In this document: in pieces, positions 55,336 through 64,000 of the stretch | How positions within the stretch are numbered: position 1 is the stretch's first letter | How the letters are laid out: each line of letters starts with the position of its first letter | Made by a program: the position numbers and the translations under genes | The notes under the pieces: model-generated | What the model saw: the letters and a program-made list of their open reading frames with translations, nothing else | Told to the model about the DNA's origin: nothing | The model's database searches: none | Assembly: GCA_963281255.1 (NCBI GenBank) | Contig: OY725493.1 | Location: 4,991,857 to 5,055,856, forward strand | From: Aphrocallistes beatrix | Taxonomy: Eukaryota > Porifera > Hexactinellida > Sceptrulophora > Aphrocallistidae | DNA length: 64,000 nt | Direction: 5' to 3'

Positions 55336-56967
55336 CTATGCGCTGCTATCCCAGGTCTCATCTGTGTAGAGCTCGCAACTGAGATCCATCACAGAGTCTT
55401 CAGCTTGAGTGAGTTCTTCTTCCAGCTTTATGAAGTCGGGCTCTACGTCGCACCAGGAGAATAGCATTGGGTTGATTCTGTCTGAGATTGTAGGGAGGAG
55501 ATATGGGTCGAATGGAAAGAAAGACAGGAGGTAGTTATCGCTCACATCTGCTAGTGCGTTGATCGTTTTAGACATGTAAATCCGTTTGTTCTGCTCCATT
55601 AGCGTGTAGCAGAATAGAATCTGGTAGTGCTTACAGATGCCTGCAAACATATCGGTGATAGTCGGAAGGCAGACTTTGAGAGGGTTGAGCTTAGAGAAGA
55701 CGATGTTCTGTAGCTTGAGAGAGTTGATAAGCTCCATTCCGTTAGGCAGTTCTACTAGCAGTCTATGTCTGAATACGAATATATACAGGAGCGCTTGAGC
55801 TAGCGAATAAAACAGGCTGTGAGCTAAGATGTCGGGGCAAGAGGAACGTATTGGAGTCTTCTCTATGTACCTGTGTAGCCATTTCGCCATTGTGGTTATT
55901 GTGTTCACTACGATTTGTGGGGTGAGGAATTTCGCGCGTGAGATGTAGCTAGCCAGATAGCAACACGCAGACTCTCTCACCACAGAAGGCGACTCGAGGC
56001 AGTTCACTTGTGACCAGAGGAAGTCAATGAATGCGATGCCGAGCTGCAAGTCTAGACTGGAGAGGTAGAAGATGATGGACTGCACGTGAGAGGTTCCGTG
56101 TGTGGGTAGAATGATGTGTTTGAACGATGACAAGTATATAGGAAATACTCTTCTCACACGGGATTTGGATAGTTTGGGTTCTCCCTCTTCTCTCTGGCGG
56201 AACACGTTAGACTTGAGGTTGGAGAGGATGATGGAGACGAGCAGATCCACTTTGATGGCGTATTGATGCGTCTTGTGTATGACAGGGTCCAACTCGGTAC
56301 AATCGTGCAGTGTGTCTAAGTCTTGAGAGATTTCCTCCAACTCTTTCCTGGGAATCTCCGCATCCATCTTGATCAAGCTGCTCGTGACAATCTGGATGAT
56401 CTCCTCCTCTAAGGAGGGGTAGGCGTTCGCAGTGAGTATCAAGTTGGAGACGAGGGAGACGTGCATTGAGGTTTCTTTCGCCTTGTAAGGGTACTCTGTT
56501 TCTAACACCTCCATGAAGAGACGGGGGCTCGTCGGTACGAGGGAGAATATTACGTCCAGAGCTCTTCGTGCGTTGTAGTGGGTGTTCTTCACGGTTTCGG
56601 AGAGGGACTCGAGTTCGTGGTGGGAGAACATTCTCACTACTGTCGTGATGCACATGCGAAGAGAATGGATTTGCTGTGTGATCAGAAGTGTTATGAATTC
56701 CAAGTATTTATCACTGGTCTCATCGATTTCTCGTCCCCATGGCAGGTCTAGTAGGGTCTGAATCAGGGTGCCAGCGTGCGAGGAAAGGAGAGAGATGTTC
56801 TCAAGGGCAATCGATGTGAGAATGCGGATTCTATCACGTTTTGCTTTTGAGCTGGAGACAATCGCTACCAGCTGATCATAGGCTGCCTTATTGCCTGAGG
56901 CTTTATTTCTGAGAGCTTCGGCGAAGCTGATAACTTTACTTTGTTCTGCAGACTTTGTTTGTTCCAT
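55336..56967 (-). CDS. RRN3: RNA polymerase I initiation factor RRN3 (TIF-IA)
   Basis: Bridges RNA polymerase I to the promoter-bound SL1 complex for rRNA transcription in the nucleolus; a growth-control target. 543 residues, one exon (human 651, so shorter at the ends). HEAT-like helical protein with the family core LDPVIHKTHQYAIKVDLLV, VQSIIFYLSSL, FIDFLWSQVNCLESPSVVRESACCYLASYISRA and IVFSKLNPLKVCLPTI, then LSFFPFDPYLLP near the C-terminus. An N-terminal extension and acidic loop seen in vertebrates look reduced. Same strand as the TRAF-like gene beyond the MITE. Confidence 0.93.
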   Translation of the reverse strand: MEQTKSAEQSKVISFAEALRNKASGNKAAYDQLVAIVSSSKAKRDRIRILTSIALENISLLSSHAGTLIQTLLDLPWGREIDETSDKYLEFITLLITQQIHSLRMCITTVVRMFSHHELESLSETVKNTHYNARRALDVIFSLVPTSPRLFMEVLETEYPYKAKETSMHVSLVSNLILTANAYPSLEEEIIQIVTSSLIKMDAEIPRKELEEISQDLDTLHDCTELDPVIHKTHQYAIKVDLLVSIILSNLKSNVFRQREEGEPKLSKSRVRRVFPIYLSSFKHIILPTHGTSHVQSIIFYLSSLDLQLGIAFIDFLWSQVNCLESPSVVRESACCYLASYISRAKFLTPQIVVNTITTMAKWLHRYIEKTPIRSSCPDILAHSLFYSLAQALLYIFVFRHRLLVELPNGMELINSLKLQNIVFSKLNPLKVCLPTITDMFAGICKHYQILFCYTLMEQNKRIYMSKTINALADVSDNYLLSFFPFDPYLLPTISDRINPMLFSWCDVEPDFIKLEEELTQAEDSVMDLSCELYTDETWDSSA

Positions 56968-57110
56968 TTCGTCTCACTTTAGCATATATGATGAGGATGA
57001 TTGACCCTCTAAGAGGATCAGCAGTGTCGCATGAACTATTAAACTAATAAGATAATCGAAGTGAGAAGTTAAAAGACGTCATATTAAGGAAAATGATTAA
57101 CCTTGAGATA
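56968..57110. other. Promoter side of RRN3
   Basis: 143 bp between the RRN3 start codon and the MITE; AT-rich. Confidence 0.35.
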
Positions 57111-57282
57111 CAGTCGATTCCGCTTTTATTAGGGTCACATCGGTCAGAGGACATTTTGCCCCGGTTAAACGGAGAACCCTATTAACCGAAAATATTTTGT
57201 ATTAGCTTCTGTGTGAGAGCTATTTCAGTCCTACCAAAAGTGGCCTGATTAAGCGGTTGACCCTATTAAACGGAGTCGACTG
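57111..57282 (-). mobile_element. pogo/Tigger-like MITE, copy B
   Basis: 172-bp element in the opposite orientation to copy A (18925-19104). The two share long identical stretches, e.g. the AAAATGTCCTCTGACCGATG segment, with about 17- and 11-base length differences. Left end CAGTCGATTCCGC, preceded by TA; right end GAGTCGACTG but followed by GA, so one target base has changed. No coding capacity. Confidence 0.85.
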
Positions 57283-57453
57283 GATATCATTCTCTAATAA
57301 ACCTTTATCGCCTCAAAACATTTAACATTAGAACTCTTAGAAAATACAAGTCTGGGATAGTAGATATATTACATAATTGAATCACGCCAAATTGAACTCG
57401 ATGAAATAATGGATTAACTGAAGGGCTGTAGTTCAAGATCAGGTATCAGTCTG
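57283..57453. other. 3' flank of the double-MATH gene
   Basis: 171 bp, AT-rich; nothing recognised. Confidence 0.35.
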
Positions 57454-59348
57454 TTACATTGACTCGACTAGCAATGTTATAATGAACGAATCGTTTTGGC
57501 TACAATAATTCTCGATTATATCTTTGTGAGAGATAAACTTTGAAAAACCGTAACCAGCATTTCTACTTTCAACCGGTTTTTGAAAATACTTTGAAGAGTT
57601 GATGATGGATTCGGTTGTCAATATTTTGCAATGATTCTCCTGGCTACTGTTCTGGCTTTTGAGGGTAAGTATATACTTCCCAGCAAAAGGCCAGTTCAAT
57701 GAGCTATCCCAGCATCCTTTCAGGATGTGTACGAAACAGGCTAGGTATCCAGAGTCCTTATAATCGAAGCATAGCGCGCATTGGAACTTGAAGAATTCTA
57801 CGAAGAAAGGGGAACATTTTAAATTGCGCTTCTCACTGATGCTCTCTGTTATTTCGACGATTTCCCACTCATTCACTGCTTGCTTGGATCGTAAAAACCG
57901 TTTCGTCAGTTCAGTTATTCCGCTTCTCATTCCGGTTAGATCTTCCCGGATTAAACTCACATGGGAACTCTCTCCCTGAGGTAGCATCTCGACGCTGACC
58001 TTCAAAATGATGTTATCTTGCACATAATACGGACTAGAATCTTGCATTATCTCTCCACACGAAATAAAAGGAGCTATGCCAATCCCTTCATTGCGAAATC
58101 TCACAGGTTTCATTAGGCATCCTTCGAAATCTCTTTCGTCAGGCTGTCCAAATTTGGTATAACTCTCATGTCCTTCTTCTCGACTAACTAACGTTATCAC
58201 GTACTTATAAGAGATAGGCCAGGATAGAGTGTCGTCATATTCTCCCTTCATTATCGCATTGAAAACAGCCACGTCACCTTTGTTTGGGAAATTAAAGTTT
58301 ACATAAGAAACACATTTGTAGTATCCAACGTAGAATGGCTCACTGGAAATTACTTTGCTCTGGTGAAATTTATGTTTGAACTTCTCTATTTTCCAGTTGA
58401 TGCATCCTTTCGGGGGAGATAACAAAGTGCTCGTCTTCTCACTCAACTCTTGTATTCTTTGTCTCAAACTTTTATTCTCCGTTTCTAGTTTGATTTGATT
58501 TTTCAATAATATACTGGTGTGTCGTACATTTGAATCTATTTCGTGTTTTTCGATATCTTTTCTGAGTAGTCTATATCCACAATTGTAAGGGCAATCTATC
58601 TCTTGAAGAGGACAGTCATTTTCCAGATGGAGTCTTAATTCTTTTGTCCTGATTGATCGCGCAACACCTTCTTCGAGACAATGGTTAGGACATGAAGTGA
58701 AATTGACATCACATTCCTCTGCATGTTTAGATACAGAGCTAACTGTTAATTCTAGTGTACAATGCTCACAAGTTACCCTTCTTAACGGGCATACCTCATT
58801 CAGATGTTGCGGCAGCAAAGCCTTGCTAACACGAGTAATGCGTTGTTCACCTGTGTCTTCTGCCCCCGTGGTGCAGCCTAGGGGACAAGGGAGGAGTACT
58901 TGCTCGCAAATCTTCAAGTGTGCGACTATCTCGCTAAGCCTCCCATCCCACACACAGCCAGACTCCTGAAGTGGACAATTAACCTAGAAACAAACAATCA
59001 TTAATACATTTCACACTATGTTAAACACTTAATAAAAGTTTCAACCTTCCGTGGTAGTAATGCTTTGTTAACTGTGGTGGCTAGTTCATACGATTTTCCA
59101 CTCTCTTTACATTCAGAACAGACATACAATTCTTCCTCAGATTCTTTCAAACGTATGGCATCTCTTAGTATACCATCACAAGAAGAGCAAATCAGGAACA
59201 TTTCTTCAAACGAGGTTAATGGCTCAACAACAAGCTCTCTCTTCCAACCACAGTATGCCTCTGCACCCTCCCTCTCACGCCGTACATATATTAAATATTT
59301 TATCGCTACATCGAGGTCAGATGATGCTTGTGTCTCCGCTGTCGCCAT
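57454..59348 (-). CDS. TRAF-like protein with two MATH domains, copy 3
   Basis: 610 residues from exons 59348-59046 and 58983-57454, with a 62-bp intron at the same phase-0 position (before VNCPLQ) as in the plus-strand copies at 15147 and 17331. The N-terminus has a partial CxxC/CxxC zinc cluster (ICSSCDG, VCSEC). TRAF-type fingers (CPLGC, CEHCTLEL, CPNHC, CPYNCGY) and a coiled coil follow. Unlike the other two it has two MATH-like domains: INWKIEKFKHKF with MKGEYDDTLSWPISYKY (first) and NEWEIVEITESI with LKGCWDSSLNWPFAGKY (second), ending SRNAGYGFSKFISHK. The second ends at the C-terminus. It probably arose by MATH duplication in this lineage. Partner and pathway unknown. Confidence 0.85.
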
Positions 59349-59757
59349 TAGTAATTATGATCTAACTTCACAAAACTATAAAAATAATGACTAATGCATT
59401 AGTGTAAAATAAATACATTGCAGACTATATTATCTGTTATTTACACGAATCATTACACGATCTTAAATCATTAGGGGAAAGATTCTGAAGCAGTAGCCAG
59501 CTACGTCATTATCCTAATAATTCATTAAAATAATTGATTAAACTAATTGCAATATGTACGTACGTATGTTGTTGTACCTTATATTGGATATTAATAACTT
59601 ATTTGCACAAGATTATATTACCATAAAATCTACAGCAACATCTCAAACTAAGACACAACTAATAAAAACAAAAATCACCACAGTGTGCTCCTATGTAATC
59701 ACATGATGCTAGAGTAAGGGGTGCATAGGTAAACTTGTTGTGAGCAGATTAAGTAGC
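59349..59757. other. Gap between TRAF-like copy 3 and 4TM gene
   Basis: 409 bp, AT-rich, including a CGTACGTATG-type run near 59556. Promoter of the TRAF-like gene and 3' flank of the 4TM gene. Confidence 0.4.
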
Positions 59758-60408
59758 TTAGACAATCTCTGCTTTGGTGTCCATCTTCATGTAATTCCCA
59801 CTCTTTCCCGCCTGCTTAACCTTTTCATTCTCGAGGCGAACTTGATGCAGAACGAGAGAAGAGAATATCGCTTGGATCAGCTCCGTGATGGCGGATAAGA
59901 TCATGAGGAAAAGCGCAATGATAAACCATAGGAATACTGGAAGATAAGAGGTTTCAATTGGAACTTCGGTAGTTAATTCTATCGAATCCGAGGCAGTTGT
60001 CAAGCTGGGAGTGCTAGTGGGTAGTGGGTATTCAGTCGAAAGATGGTAGATGGATCTCACACAGCAAGCCACAATCGCACCACGCAAGAGCACGAATAAG
60101 AGACTGAGAGATGCTTGGACCCCTAGTATCACCATTGAGAGGATTCGAGACATGCAACATTTTAGTTGGATGGAAAAAAGCAGGCCAACAATCCCGAGAC
60201 TACATAGACAAATGATAACGAAAAAATTAGCTAATGGAAAGGCGATAACGATAGGATTCTCTACTATCAAGTCAATGCTCAGGTGAACTGAAGGTGCGAA
60301 GTGTAGTAAGAGAGCGATTACAGGGATGTGAACGATCGCGAAAAAAATGTAGATTATATTCCAACAAATGGAAAAGAAACGGTATCTTTGTATCGGAGTA
60401 TGACCCAT
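59758..60408 (-). CDS. Four-transmembrane protein, unknown family
   Basis: 216 residues, one exon. Hydrophobic segments at about 12-36, 53-78, 88-112 and 156-180. TM1-TM2 loop is about 16 residues, TM3-TM4 loop about 43 residues, Thr/Ser/Pro-rich (STPSLTTASDSIELTTE). Charged C-terminal tail. The layout is tetraspanin- or MS4A-like, but the CCG motif and paired loop Cys of tetraspanins are absent. A TATA-like TATATATAAG lies about 40 bp upstream on the minus strand (around 60450-60459). Function unknown. Confidence 0.7.
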   Translation of the reverse strand: MGHTPIQRYRFFSICWNIIYIFFAIVHIPVIALLLHFAPSVHLSIDLIVENPIVIAFPLANFFVIICLCSLGIVGLLFSIQLKCCMSRILSMVILGVQASLSLLFVLLRGAIVACCVRSIYHLSTEYPLPTSTPSLTTASDSIELTTEVPIETSYLPVFLWFIIALFLMILSAITELIQAIFSSLVLHQVRLENEKVKQAGKSGNYMKMDTKAEIV

Positions 60409-61093
60409 GATTTGAAGAAATTAGATATTATCTTCCAAAGTGAATTAACTTATATATACTAGGAGTAGGCCTACGCGAGGTTTGGGATCATCCTTTACCC
60501 TTTCAAGAAACCCTGTAACGTCTTAGGTCATGCGTATTATTTTGAAAGAGCGCTGTTCGTGCAACTACTTTTGCATTGCATTAATTAAATGTAGGCGAAT
60601 GTGGATTAGGGGAGTGCCAAGGGATGGTCTTGTTTCATGTATATTTTAGTGATGTTTGCAGACAGTTATCAAAAGTGTATTCATAATAGTTCATGACATA
60701 TATTGTGCACCACAAATAAAGAATCATTTTTTTCTATGAATAATGTTCTACCACTGTTGTGTACTACTGCTTAAAATTAAGCTTTCAAGTTAGTTTAATA
60801 ACCTTATTATCATTTGTGATGCAATTTGTGATGTATTTGTGAATATGTACATTAATCTAAAGATGCTGTTGCATCACTATATTGTTGTCACATGTATTAT
60901 GCTGACAAGAAAGTTTACCCGAAGGTACAGTGGTGAATAGGCAAAGTTTTTTTTGATAACAGTCTGCAAAATTATTTTGATGTTGAGATCTACTAGTTCA
61001 ACTTTTAGTTATATACAGGGTTTACCTTTGGAAGAATTATTATTTGTTCATACGTAGATTCAGTCACCATTTTAGTATCTTCTTTGCCGTTCA
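60409..61093. other. Gap between divergent 4TM and EXOC4 genes
   Basis: 685 bp, AT-rich, divergent promoters; a T8 run near 60948. No gene recognised. Confidence 0.45.
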
Positions 61094-63910
61094 ATGGCAT
61101 CCCATCAATCTGTCCTTCTCAACGCGATAAGAAGACTCATCCTGATCAATGACGAAGATGACAGGAAAGATGAGAAAGTAAAACTCGAAACTAAACTCAA
61201 AGAAACTGACTATGAGCTACAGCAGAGGGTGCAAGAAAATTTCGAAAAGTTACGCTCTGTTTTAGAAACTTTCAACAGTGTCGATGAGAAGGTTCGGATT
61301 TCACAAGCGAAGGTAGAAACTCTAAGGAACAACCTTAGAGATTGTAAAATTCTCCTCCGCTGTAAGAGAGATGACCTCCAGCGACTGTGGAAGGAGCAAA
61401 TGGAGCAGAAAATGGTGATAGAGCTCCTGGAAGAAGTGGAGACGATCAAGGGTGTTTCCGACAAATTAGACACTCTCTGCAAAGCGAAATATTTCAAAAC
61501 AGCCGCAGAGACCTTGGTAGAATCGATCTCTGTCTTGGAAGGAAAACTCGCGGGAGTTGATGCTCTGAAAGAACTGAGAAACGATTTAGCCCTGCGAAAA
61601 GATAACCTCAAACTCCAACTTATCGACGAGTTACACCGCTGCATCTATTTCAAAGCACCTCAGACATTCACTGAAAATGACCTATCCACGAAACAGGACA
61701 AACTCCATGTCATCTCCCCAACCAGACAGCAGTCACTGAAGTCTCACAACCGCAACAGATCAATCACAGCCGTAGCTCTCGACTACCAACTAACTGCGTC
61801 TGGTGCCAGCCCCAAGATGAAAGAGGAAATGAAAGAAATCATCGAAGATGTGACCGATCCTAATCCTGAGCAGGACCTACCTCACTATATGGCGATACTG
61901 ATAGAGGCACTCTGCATTCTCGAGGCTATCCCGACTGCTTTAGACGCGCTGAAGACTAGAATGTTCGGAGAGATGAAGCTGGTGATCCAGAGGAGTTCCA
62001 CCGAGGTGAGAGAGAAAGCAGAGAAGAGTGGAGAGCTGTTTCCTGACCAGAACCAGCCTAGCATGCTGAAAGTTCTACTCAACACTTCGTTCAGCAAGTA
62101 CAAGTCTGTGGCTAAAGCGCACCAGATCGTGCTAGAGAGACTTCTCTTCCTGGAGGGGAGCACTAGGATCGAGAACCTGTACCTCTACTCCATGATAAAC
62201 GTGTGGAATGACATTCAGCAGGTGATGGTAGGAATGCTGCAGGACTACCTCGACACCACCACTGGTAGAGAGAACCCCTCCCTCCCAACTCTAGACCTAG
62301 AGTCCAGAGATATTAACAGCTTCTTCGCTCTCAAAAGGAAGGACGCACCTCAACAAAGACAGAGCTTATTCCGACTCGACCACTCCTCCCACTCGATCAG
62401 CATTACCTCGTACATGCGTGAGAGCAAGGGAGGGATGCCGTCCCTCCTAGAGGGGATGGTAGACGATGGGACGATGGGACACCACCAGACCTTTCTACAG
62501 GAACACCTGTGCACCCCTCAGTTTAGAAATATCACCGTCGTCTACCAGTCGCTCAAGGTGATGTGTAACTACATCGAGATGGAGCTGGGCAAGGTTACAA
62601 CGAAGCAAGCGCAAACGAAGAGTAATAAACTGCAGGAGTTCCTGTCTGAATTCGTAGAGCACGAGTTCATAGTGAAGATACAGGACGAGATCATGAAGAA
62701 AGTCGACTCACTCACAAGTGAGTCCCAGCGAGTGGTTAAGGACGAGCAGAGTGGGGGTATGCACAAGGAGCGACGTTCTCAAAAACCGCTGTTGAAGAGC
62801 TGTGTTGTGATAGAACAGGCACTGTCCGAGCTGAGATACCTCCTGACCGACCTCCCGCACTACACGAAACAGCTGCTGGATATCGGGTACAAGGCGCTGG
62901 ATACTTACGCCAAGTCTGCGAAGCAATTCTTCATGGACCTCACGCATGTGCTAGGAGAGGGGGGAGGGGACAGGGGGGACTCGCCCAGCATCTCCATCAG
63001 TCACTCCTGGGGTGTGAACAACGAGGAGGTTAGGAACCACGTGTTGAAGCTACCAATGTGGGCGTCTCTGTACAATATCCCCCCCGACACCAACCAAGAC
63101 GAAATAACACTAGAACAAGAGTCTTGGATTATTTTGCACCAGGTTAGCAACACGGAGGTGAAGAAGAATGTGATCATAACAGCTGTTGCAAACATCAGGA
63201 ACCTAGGGTTGCTACACGAGAGCATGGAGTGGTTCTCAAGTAGGATAAAGGTCCTCCTCACCGACATAGCTCAGCTGCCTACCATCGATGCCCAGAAATC
63301 TGCCGAGCTGAAAGGCCTACACGAAGTGAATGCTAGCATTACTAAGCTCGCACAGGACATTCTCATAACGCTGCATCTTGAAGTTCGCATGCACTGCATG
63401 CACTACTTACCTCCAGCCGTGATGAGGGCAGGCACTGCTAATGAGGAAGAGGCTGCTATTGAGGATGTGGGAATCAAAGAGTTTAACAGAGATCTGTGTT
63501 CCCTAGAAGAGCAGCTGGCTCTACAGCTATCAGACTTGAAGTTACGGTTTTTGTTTGAAGGAATCGGACACCTGATGGCTACCGTGTTGATTTACACGGG
63601 TAAGAAGTTACCCAAAGTTGACACCTCCTGCATCACTAGACTGTCCGTGATCGTGTTCCTGCTGCAACAGAACCTGACTAATATTACGATGTCGAGGGAA
63701 GCTGAGCTGGACCATGCTCGGCAGTTTTATGAGCTGCTACGCTGCACTCCCGAATCTCTGCTCAAGTTTGCTACAGAGCAAGAATACAACTTCACGAATG
63801 CCGAGTACGAACAGGCTCTCGCGATGATATGTAAGAGCCCAGAGTTTAAATCACAGTTTGAACAGGTCCAAGAGAGACTGAGGGAGCACTTTGATGCCAA
63901 TCGAGACTAG
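61094..63910 (+). CDS. EXOC4: Exocyst complex component 4 (Sec8)
   Basis: Subunit of the exocyst that tethers secretory vesicles to the plasma membrane before SNARE fusion. 938 residues, one exon (human 974). N-terminus VLLNAIRRLILINDEDDRKDEK, then coiled coil with NNLRDCKILLRCKRDDLQRLW, matching EXOC4 ([21 protein letters not shown]). Middle SSHSISITSYMRE, later LLHESMEWFSSRIKVLL, LHLEVRMHCMHYL and FLLQQNLTNITMSREAELDHARQFYELL are strong family matches. Ends in the window 54 bp before the right edge region; no intron seen. Confidence 0.96.
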   Translation: MASHQSVLLNAIRRLILINDEDDRKDEKVKLETKLKETDYELQQRVQENFEKLRSVLETFNSVDEKVRISQAKVETLRNNLRDCKILLRCKRDDLQRLWKEQMEQKMVIELLEEVETIKGVSDKLDTLCKAKYFKTAAETLVESISVLEGKLAGVDALKELRNDLALRKDNLKLQLIDELHRCIYFKAPQTFTENDLSTKQDKLHVISPTRQQSLKSHNRNRSITAVALDYQLTASGASPKMKEEMKEIIEDVTDPNPEQDLPHYMAILIEALCILEAIPTALDALKTRMFGEMKLVIQRSSTEVREKAEKSGELFPDQNQPSMLKVLLNTSFSKYKSVAKAHQIVLERLLFLEGSTRIENLYLYSMINVWNDIQQVMVGMLQDYLDTTTGRENPSLPTLDLESRDINSFFALKRKDAPQQRQSLFRLDHSSHSISITSYMRESKGGMPSLLEGMVDDGTMGHHQTFLQEHLCTPQFRNITVVYQSLKVMCNYIEMELGKVTTKQAQTKSNKLQEFLSEFVEHEFIVKIQDEIMKKVDSLTSESQRVVKDEQSGGMHKERRSQKPLLKSCVVIEQALSELRYLLTDLPHYTKQLLDIGYKALDTYAKSAKQFFMDLTHVLGEGGGDRGDSPSISISHSWGVNNEEVRNHVLKLPMWASLYNIPPDTNQDEITLEQESWIILHQVSNTEVKKNVIITAVANIRNLGLLHESMEWFSSRIKVLLTDIAQLPTIDAQKSAELKGLHEVNASITKLAQDILITLHLEVRMHCMHYLPPAVMRAGTANEEEAAIEDVGIKEFNRDLCSLEEQLALQLSDLKLRFLFEGIGHLMATVLIYTGKKLPKVDTSCITRLSVIVFLLQQNLTNITMSREAELDHARQFYELLRCTPESLLKFATEQEYNFTNAEYEQALAMICKSPEFKSQFEQVQERLREHFDANRD

Positions 63911-64000
63911 CTACTGCATGTATTAATGATGAGATAGTTAAATACCGTTAGAAGTTTATACGTATTGATAATCCAATGGTAAATGTGAATTATATGGTTT

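Overview
The window is nuclear DNA of an animal with a very compact genome. About 34 protein genes fit in 64 kb (roughly 1.9 kb per gene) on both strands. Metazoan-type genes include Grainyhead-like, TRIM-NHL, TRAF/MATH proteins, Na+/K+-ATPase alpha, Rho and Ras GTPases and MEIOB. Spliceosomal introns are present but few. Large ORFs that are usually split in animals (EXOC4, NSF, RRP12, NOP9, RRN3, GRHL, TGS1, the pump) are uninterrupted. I infer 15 introns; 14 measure 62-146 bp and one is about 2 kb and holds another gene. I cannot place the phylum from the sequence alone.

Layout. 1-8.1 kb: Na+/K+-ATPase alpha (minus, runs off the left edge), a Ser/Pro-rich orphan, Grainyhead-like factor and RhoA-like GTPase. 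8.1-11.1 kb: a 3 kb gene-free stretch. 11-19 kb: an H2A.X-like histone with stem-loop and poly(A) signal, TGS1, mitochondrial ribosomal protein L54, two tandem TRAF-like genes and a pogo/Tigger-like MITE. 19-30 kb: a small type I membrane protein, GON4L with a TRIM-NHL gene nested antisense in its intron, RRP12 head-to-head with GON4L, and a second MITE. 30-36 kb: tandem phosphohistidine phosphatases, a degenerate beta-propeller gene, ALG13, a YAE1-like gene and a divergent pair of unfamiliar seven-transmembrane genes. 36-49.5 kb: NOP9, an NHL-only protein, NSF, MEIOB, an SLC25A46-like carrier, an 857-residue disordered protein and DPM3. 50-64 kb: a UBE2U-like E2 lacking its catalytic Cys, a seven-exon Ras, a disordered phospho-motif protein, RRN3, a second MITE copy, a double-MATH TRAF-like gene, a four-TM protein and EXOC4.

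Themes: ribosome biogenesis and RNA processing (RRP12, NOP9, RRN3, TGS1, perhaps YAE1), dolichol-linked glycosylation (ALG13, DPM3), membrane traffic (NSF, EXOC4) and small GTPases. These look like scattered housekeeping genes rather than operons. The least explained items are the 7TM pair, the Ser/Pro-rich exon with no ATG, the two large disordered proteins and the Cys-less E2.
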